12,258 nucleotides of DNA from Cephalothrix spiralis (lineage: Eukaryota > Nemertea > Palaeonemertea > Archinemertea > Cephalotrichidae): positions 1-12,258 of the forward strand of contig JAUCNG010301069.1 of the NCBI GenBank assembly GCA_032353305.1. Direction: 5' to 3'. Numbering within the stretch: position 1 is the first letter of the stretch; each line of letters opens with the position of its first letter. Below the pieces are notes generated by a model, which searched no databases, was not told the origin of the DNA, and was given only the letters and a program-made list of their open reading frames with translations. Below are positions 8,565 through 12,258 of this stretch, piece after piece. A program made the translations under genes and the position numbers.

Positions 8565-8847
8565 GTGAGTACCTTAGTTATACTTTCTTTTCAACTTGTA
8601 TATTTTAATGACACTCTTTTCTAAAATGACACTCTTTTACAAACAATATGGCAACTTGGTAACACAAGACATCCGTAACAGGGTAGACACAGTTTAAATA
8701 TGATAATTAAATAAAAAAATTACTCATGCCATATAATGACATAAACAAAAATATACACTGACATATATTCTAGGGGGAATTCGCCATATACATGATATAT
8801 TAATATAATGAGGCTACAATTTTCTGAAAATCAAAATCCACATATAG
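8565..8847. other. Start of intron 9, no feature seen
   Basis: AT-rich sequence after the GTGAGT donor of exon I. The partial repeat of TGACACTCTTTT around 8610-8640 is the only pattern noticed. Confidence 0.5.
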
Positions 8848-8935
8848 AAGATCAACAATCAAAATATTCCGGTAAAGATCAGAAAAATGTTAAGATCAAC
8901 AATCAAAATATTCCGGTAAAGATCAGAAAAATTTT
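8848..8935. repeat. 44-bp tandem duplication
   Basis: AAGATCAACAATCAAAATAT plus TCCGGTAAAGATCAGAAAAA occurs at 8848 and again at 8892, nearly identical. The small plus-strand open frame across it simply translates the repeat twice. It directly adjoins the transposase remnant. Confidence 0.85.
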
Positions 8936-8979
8936 TAACTGCTCTTCATTTATTCTCAAATCTCCAAATAAAGATTTTA

Positions 8980-9219
8980 CCACATTGATGTGAATCATTT
9001 TCTATTAATGTAGTCAATATGATGTTGTGTTGGTGTTCTTATAGGTATGTGGACGCCATCAATGACACCTATTATGCCAGGATAATTTTTCTTGTCCATG
9101 AAATGGTGGGATATTGGGACAAAACCCATAAACCGGTTCATTAAATCCTTTAACAATCAATGTACATGTATTATCATTATAAAGTTTATTCAATATAAGC
9201 TTTGGCACACTGTGCCATC
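8980..9219 (-). pseudogene. PIF/Harbinger transposase remnant
   Basis: On the minus strand one frame reads DGTVCQSLY near 9219-9193, then KDLMNRFMGFVPIS, KKNYPGIIGVIDGVHIPI and TQHHIDYINRK, then FTSMW. Known: PIF/Harbinger (HARBI1-type) transposases have a helix-turn-helix STVCR motif followed about 50 residues later by GVIGAIDGTHIPI, whose D is the first catalytic residue of the DDE triad, and then a YVNRKGFHS block. Order and spacing both fit. The frame has three stops (9190-9192, 9157-9159, 8995-8997), and the second and third acidic residues are missing. It is therefore a dead, truncated copy, oriented against the host gene. Confidence 0.85.
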
Positions 9220-10162
9220 AGCATAACAATTATAATACAAACTTTAACGTTGGTGGCGCTGCTCCTCATTCATTCAGGATCATTCAGCAATCGTAATAGG
9301 CTGCTTGTGCTTGGTTGCGTGAAACCAAATATTCAATTTAGGAAGTATGTATAAACATAACAATATTTACACTATCTGGTACTTCTGCCCCTGCCGGACG
9401 GACATTTTTTGTCATATTTTTTCGAATCCCTTGAATTCGAGAGTAATACTATAGGCATTTTGAGATAGTCAACATATGACTAACTAACAAAAAATTCTCC
9501 AATTTTATAGTGCATTCCAGAAACTGATTTTTAAATTCATGTCCAACCGACATAAAATGTGGCGAAAAAATGCATTCATAAAATAAGACTGAAATTGATG
9601 ACAAATATATATATTATTTTAGCTTTACTGTAATATAGCCATGTTTTTCATATCAAACCATATACTACGTATCAATTTCTTTATCCGACATACTGCAATC
9701 AATCATCGACTTAAGGTTTTTCTAAAGGCGAACAAAGTTCTTTAGAATAGGCTATTTTATGCCATTTATTTATCTAACCATATAACTTCGTTAAAATGAG
9801 GTTCAAATTTGAAATATTTACATAGCTTTAAATACATATATGATTAAGTAGCCCCCAGCGGCTTTTTATAGTGATATATTATACTTCGTTAAATCTTTTT
9901 TTAATATAAATTAGGTTCAAATTTGAAATATTTACAAAAAATGCACACATCATCAAACACGTATGTACATCGAAGCCCATTCGACAATTGTGACCAGAGA
10001 TATCGAAATGGGTCACTTTCGGCTAATTGTTATTAGATATTAGCAAAATAGTCAACAAAGTAAAAAATATGCAATATCAGATAATTACATCCGATATTGA
10101 TTGAGGTAAAACGGAGTATTAGCCCCTGACAATTTTATCATAATAGGACAAGTTATCATTCT
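9220..10162. other. Intron 9 interior, repeats but no gene seen
   Basis: The sequence is AT-rich, with no open frame of coding character on either strand. It holds the 24-bp repeat pair at 9799 and 9913. It may include further decayed parts of the Harbinger element upstream of the recognisable transposase, but no motif was found. Confidence 0.4.
9781..9936. repeat. Direct repeat pair with central palindrome
   Basis: AGGTTCAAATTTGAAATATT plus TACA is present at 9799-9822 and exactly again at 9913-9936. Both copies contain the palindrome TTCAAATTTGAA. Each is preceded by a copy of ACTTCGTTAAA (near 9785 and 9883), but at different distances, so a longer duplicated unit was interrupted by an insertion in the second copy. 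Confidence 0.75.
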
Positions 10163-10381
10163 TCAAAGCCATTGTTTACAAACAGGGCACTTTATCCAGT
10201 CCAAGTCGCTATCTCTCTCATCTTTAAGGCAGGATGCACAAGTTGTGTTTGCATCATAACCTGCTGTAATGTCGAAGTGACCACATGGTTTTTTACCATC
10301 GCTGATCCGAGGATACCAATGGACATAAAATGGCTTTACGTCAGTTGCGATTTTAGAAAACTCGATATACGAAAAGCCAGC
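10163..10381 (-). CDS. Exon-like segment with truncated PHD-like zinc motif
   Basis: A minus-strand acceptor CTCATTTTACAG precedes GCTGGC, and 72 codons follow to a TGA. The protein starts AGFSYIEFSKIATD, continues VHWYPRISDGKKPCGHFD, and ends CASCLKDERDSDLDWIKCPV followed by CKQWL. C-x2-C, then W-I-x-C-x2-C-x2-W, is the order of a PHD or related zinc finger, which would normally continue with H-x2-C. The stop falls exactly before that H. After it the DNA reads T-GAA-GAA-TGA, as if two bases of a CAT codon were lost. I do not recognise the parent protein. It may be a transposon-borne or nested-gene C-terminus. Plus-strand frames here are shadows. Confidence 0.5.
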   Translation of the reverse strand, partial: AGFSYIEFSKIATDVKPFYVHWYPRISDGKKPCGHFDITAGYDANTTCASCLKDERDSDLDWIKCPVCKQWL

Positions 10382-10645
10382 CTGTAAAATGAGGAAAACA
10401 ATATTCTTTAATAAAAGTATATTCAAAATTCTACAGAGTGCAGGGTCATGTAACTTCGTAACACCAAAAACCTCGTTCGTGCTAGCATCCTTTTAAAAAA
10501 AAAGCTCCAAACTGGATTGGAACTGCGAAAGCAACTTCCTTTCTATATATCGGGGTTTTATATATCACGATTCACAGTCGCATATAAAAAAGTATGAGTA
10601 AACACGGGACTCAACATGCTCAATGGCACAAATAATGAACTACAA

Positions 10646-10857
10646 TTACTGAAGCTCCAGACTCTGCACGCTTGGTATTCGCTCAGGAAGCAAATTTAAG
10701 ACATCACCTGGATTACTGATAGAATAAGCTGTTGGATCATATATAATAGTCAGGACTTCATCGACTGTTAAAGCAGTTGGATCAATAGTTTACATCTGTT
10801 GTTTTTTGCTCTTCTATTTTTGGACCTTTGGAGAAATTAATGTACCTCAGTTGTTGT
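10646..10857 (-). pseudogene. Broken coding segment of unknown family
   Basis: Two minus-strand frames follow each other. The first reads QQLRYINFSKGPKIEEQKTT then DVNY and a stop at 10782-10784. The second opens just after an in-frame TAA (10790-10792) and reads IDPTALTVDEVLTIIYDPTA, then NPGDVLNLLPERIPSVQS, ending LELQ-stop at 10646. Both have ordinary protein composition, unlike the surrounding AT-rich sequence, and meet at one point, so a frameshift near 10785 joins them. A third short piece upstream (KFGANLSNNN) suggests another shift. I do not know the family. An unusual splice instead of a frameshift cannot be excluded. Confidence 0.4.
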
Positions 10858-10974
10858 TAGACAGATTTGCACCAAATTTATTTTATTTGAAAGAGAAGAA
10901 CATGTACTCTCTAGTGATCACTAGCAGCGATTAGGTCAATTCAGAATTAAGTCACAATATGACGTTTTTATATA

Positions 10975-11129
10975 ATATCCAATTTTACATTTATTTGTAT
11001 ATCCTAGTGCATTATTATGCGAATAAAGTTCGATTAAAAAATTATCTGGCATGGACCCTATAGTTAATAACCCATATCCAATTTTGTATTTATTTATTTG
11101 TATATCCTAGTGCATTATTATGCGAATAA
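10975..11129. repeat. Direct repeat pair of about 52 bp
   Basis: ATATCCAATTTTACATTTAT and then TTGTATATCCTAGTGCATTA occurs in the copy at 10975-11026. The second copy is at 11074-11129, with an extra TTTA in a short tetranucleotide run. The two are nearly identical and about 99 bp apart. They lie between two minus-strand coding segments. Confidence 0.85.
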
Positions 11130-11150
11130 TATTAAATATTTCATATTTAC

Positions 11151-11343
11151 CTTTGTAATGAATTTTTTATTGTCTTGTCGAAATTTAGATAGTAAGTCAC
11201 AGAATGCGCAAGATTCATGTTTGGCTTAGTTGAGAGAATTTCCATTAGTTCAGACTCTGACATTCCCTTTTCTGTAGCGACTTTAAATTCGTAAGCGAGT
11301 TTGGTAAGATAATCGATGTACTCTTGCTTTGATTGGAATGGCT
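11151..11343 (-). CDS. Minus-strand exon of unrecognised protein
   Basis: The segment is bounded by a good acceptor TTCATTTTTTACAG|AG and a good donor CAAAG|GTAAAT on the minus strand. Its 63 complete codons start PFQSKQEYIDYLTKLAYEFK, continue ATEKGMSESELMEIL and end YYLNFDKTIKNSLQ. The charged, helical composition is protein-like and differs sharply from the flanks. It starts in phase 1 and ends in phase 2. No catalytic motif, signal peptide or membrane segment is seen, and I do not recognise the family. It sits antisense inside importin intron 9, so it would be a nested gene or part of a mobile element. Confidence 0.5.
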
Positions 11344-11539
11344 CTGTAAAAAATGAACCCACTCCATTAATTATCAGGTGTTTTTGACTTTTTAGTAGTA
11401 AAATACAAAACAAAAAATAAAATACACATTCTGCAAATTGAAAGGAGAGAAAAAATAACCATATAATGATTATTGTACATCTATAATGATAAGTTGAAAT
11501 ATCCACAATGATAAACCAAAAACAAAGAATTTAGACAAC

Positions 11540-11568
11540 TAATTTCATCAACCAATTCCTCGCTGATT
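11540..11568 (-). CDS. Candidate 29-nt micro-exon on minus strand
   Basis: A T-rich acceptor TATTCTTTTTTTTAG precedes 29 bases encoding ISEELVDEI with one split base at each end. The donor A|GTTGTC is weak. Phases fit the candidate exon at 12065-12100 upstream and the exon at 11151-11343 downstream, giving ISEELVDEIKPFQSKQEY across the junction. The call rests on phase compatibility and protein-like content only. Confidence 0.3.
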
Positions 11569-12064
11569 CTAAAAAAAAGAATAAAATACATTGATATTGA
11601 TACCAATGGATACAAGATTTATCATGCATTGGTAATCAAAACGGTATTTATGGTCCACGTCCAAATATGAACGGATTGCCAACGCCATTCTTTCAAAACA
11701 TGTACTTATCATGTATAAGATATTTGAGAATGAGGTTTTTTGTTTTTTACACAAATTAATGCAGTGGATAAAATAATTATATAATATGAAATATAATAAT
11801 TAAAAAGAAGTAGAAAAGAGAAAAACTCTGAATCCCCTCACCCCCTTGGATTTTGTTTTCTAAATCTAAATCCGCAAAAATTTGGAACTATATATTTCTA
11901 ATATCCATACACTCCCAAAAAATCTATGTCAGAGCAGGTAAAACAAAAATCACACAAATCGTAAGGCGATAGTCTCATATTACCCTATTATTTATCTTAT
12001 ATTGAAAATATTGATATTATCTCAATTTGAAATCCACATGAATATATGCTACTCCCAAACTAAC

Positions 12065-12100
12065 CTTGCCATTACACACGAGGCATATAAATCTGCCATC
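12065..12100 (-). CDS. Candidate 36-nt exon on minus strand
   Basis: It is flanked by acceptor GGTATTTTTTTAG and donor AAG|GTTAGT. Joined to the segment at 12179-12258 in phase, it reads MMADLYASCVMA plus a split codon. In another frame the same bases read DGRFICLVCNGK, which looks like half of a zinc finger, so the true frame is uncertain. Confidence 0.3.
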
Positions 12101-12178
12101 CTAAAAAAATACCATTTTATATAATTTCTTTTTTCTGCATCCTATAAAGTTAGATAATATCAAATATCAAATACTTAC

Positions 12179-12258
12179 ATTGGTTGCGGTATAGAGACAT
12201 TAGTTCGCCACATATTTAAGTATCGGTTTCGGTTTCTCCGATACTTTTTGGTATCGGA
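12179..12258 (-). CDS. Candidate first or early exon on minus strand (cut by window)
   Basis: The donor CCAAT|GTAAGT on the minus strand is strong. One frame is open from the window edge and contains ATG at 12211-12213 starting MWRTNVSIPQPM across the next junction. The intron to 12100 would be 78 bp, a common small size in insects. The upstream part overlaps the TATCGG hairpin repeat, so the real 5' end is unknown. Confidence 0.3.
12218..12258. repeat. Overlapping TATCGG hairpins at window end
   Basis: AAGTATCGG (12218-12226) pairs with CCGATACTT (12238-12246). TCCGATAC (12237-12244) also pairs perfectly with GTATCGGA (12251-12258). Three arms can therefore form two alternative stems. The structure is cut by the window edge. 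It resembles the subterminal repeats of a DNA transposon (inference). Confidence 0.7.

Noticed and set aside
10172-10387. Plus-strand open frame opposite the zinc-motif segment, considered as the next importin exon
   Set aside because: It shows no similarity to the expected importin block and is the mirror of the better-supported minus-strand frame with its splice acceptor.
11569-11754. Minus-strand frame containing FERMALAIRSYLDVDHKYRF
   Set aside because: Part of it looks protein-like, but there is no good acceptor, and it ends at the T-tract of the next candidate exon, so I could not fit it into a model.

Overview
This window is AT-rich animal DNA (roughly two thirds A+T by eye) with an intron-rich gene organisation; nothing in it looks bacterial. 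Its backbone is one plus-strand gene fragment. Nine consecutive coding exons between positions 1 and 8564 splice, with conserved reading phase at every junction, into about 346 codons that match the middle third of importin-9 (IPO9; Ranbp9 in Drosophila), a HEAT-repeat nuclear import receptor. Both ends of the gene lie outside the window. Moderate introns (0.6 to 1.2 kb), AT-richness and abundant small DNA transposons suggest an invertebrate, plausibly an insect. The species cannot be named from this sequence.

The introns hold most of the other structure. Intron 1 carries a 430-bp MITE-like element with inverted ends and a 4-bp ATTA duplication. Intron 2 has a second inverted-repeat element. 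Intron 3 has two GC-rich islands, one with a strong TATA-like box. Intron 4 has a perfect 17-bp-arm hairpin. Intron 5 has a 52-bp minisatellite of about ten copies and a 30-bp tandem pair. Intron 6 has a GC-rich island of unknown origin. Intron 7 has an inverted repeat with arms of about 100 bp. Intron 8 has an LTR-like stretch.

The last visible intron (8565 to beyond 12258) is much longer than the others. It contains a decayed PIF/Harbinger transposase on the minus strand, recognisable by its IDG-V-H-I-P catalytic motif. It also contains a series of minus-strand coding segments between about 10160 and 12258. Four of these can be joined by plausible splice sites into an open frame of a protein I do not recognise. 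Two more, one broken by frame changes and one ending inside a PHD-like zinc-binding motif, lie downstream on the same strand. This is the least explained part of the window: either a nested opposite-strand gene, a degenerate transposon gene, or both.

I found no tRNA, rRNA or CRISPR. The importin gene is the only functional gene I am confident of; the rest is intron-resident repeat and transposon material plus the unresolved minus-strand coding signal.
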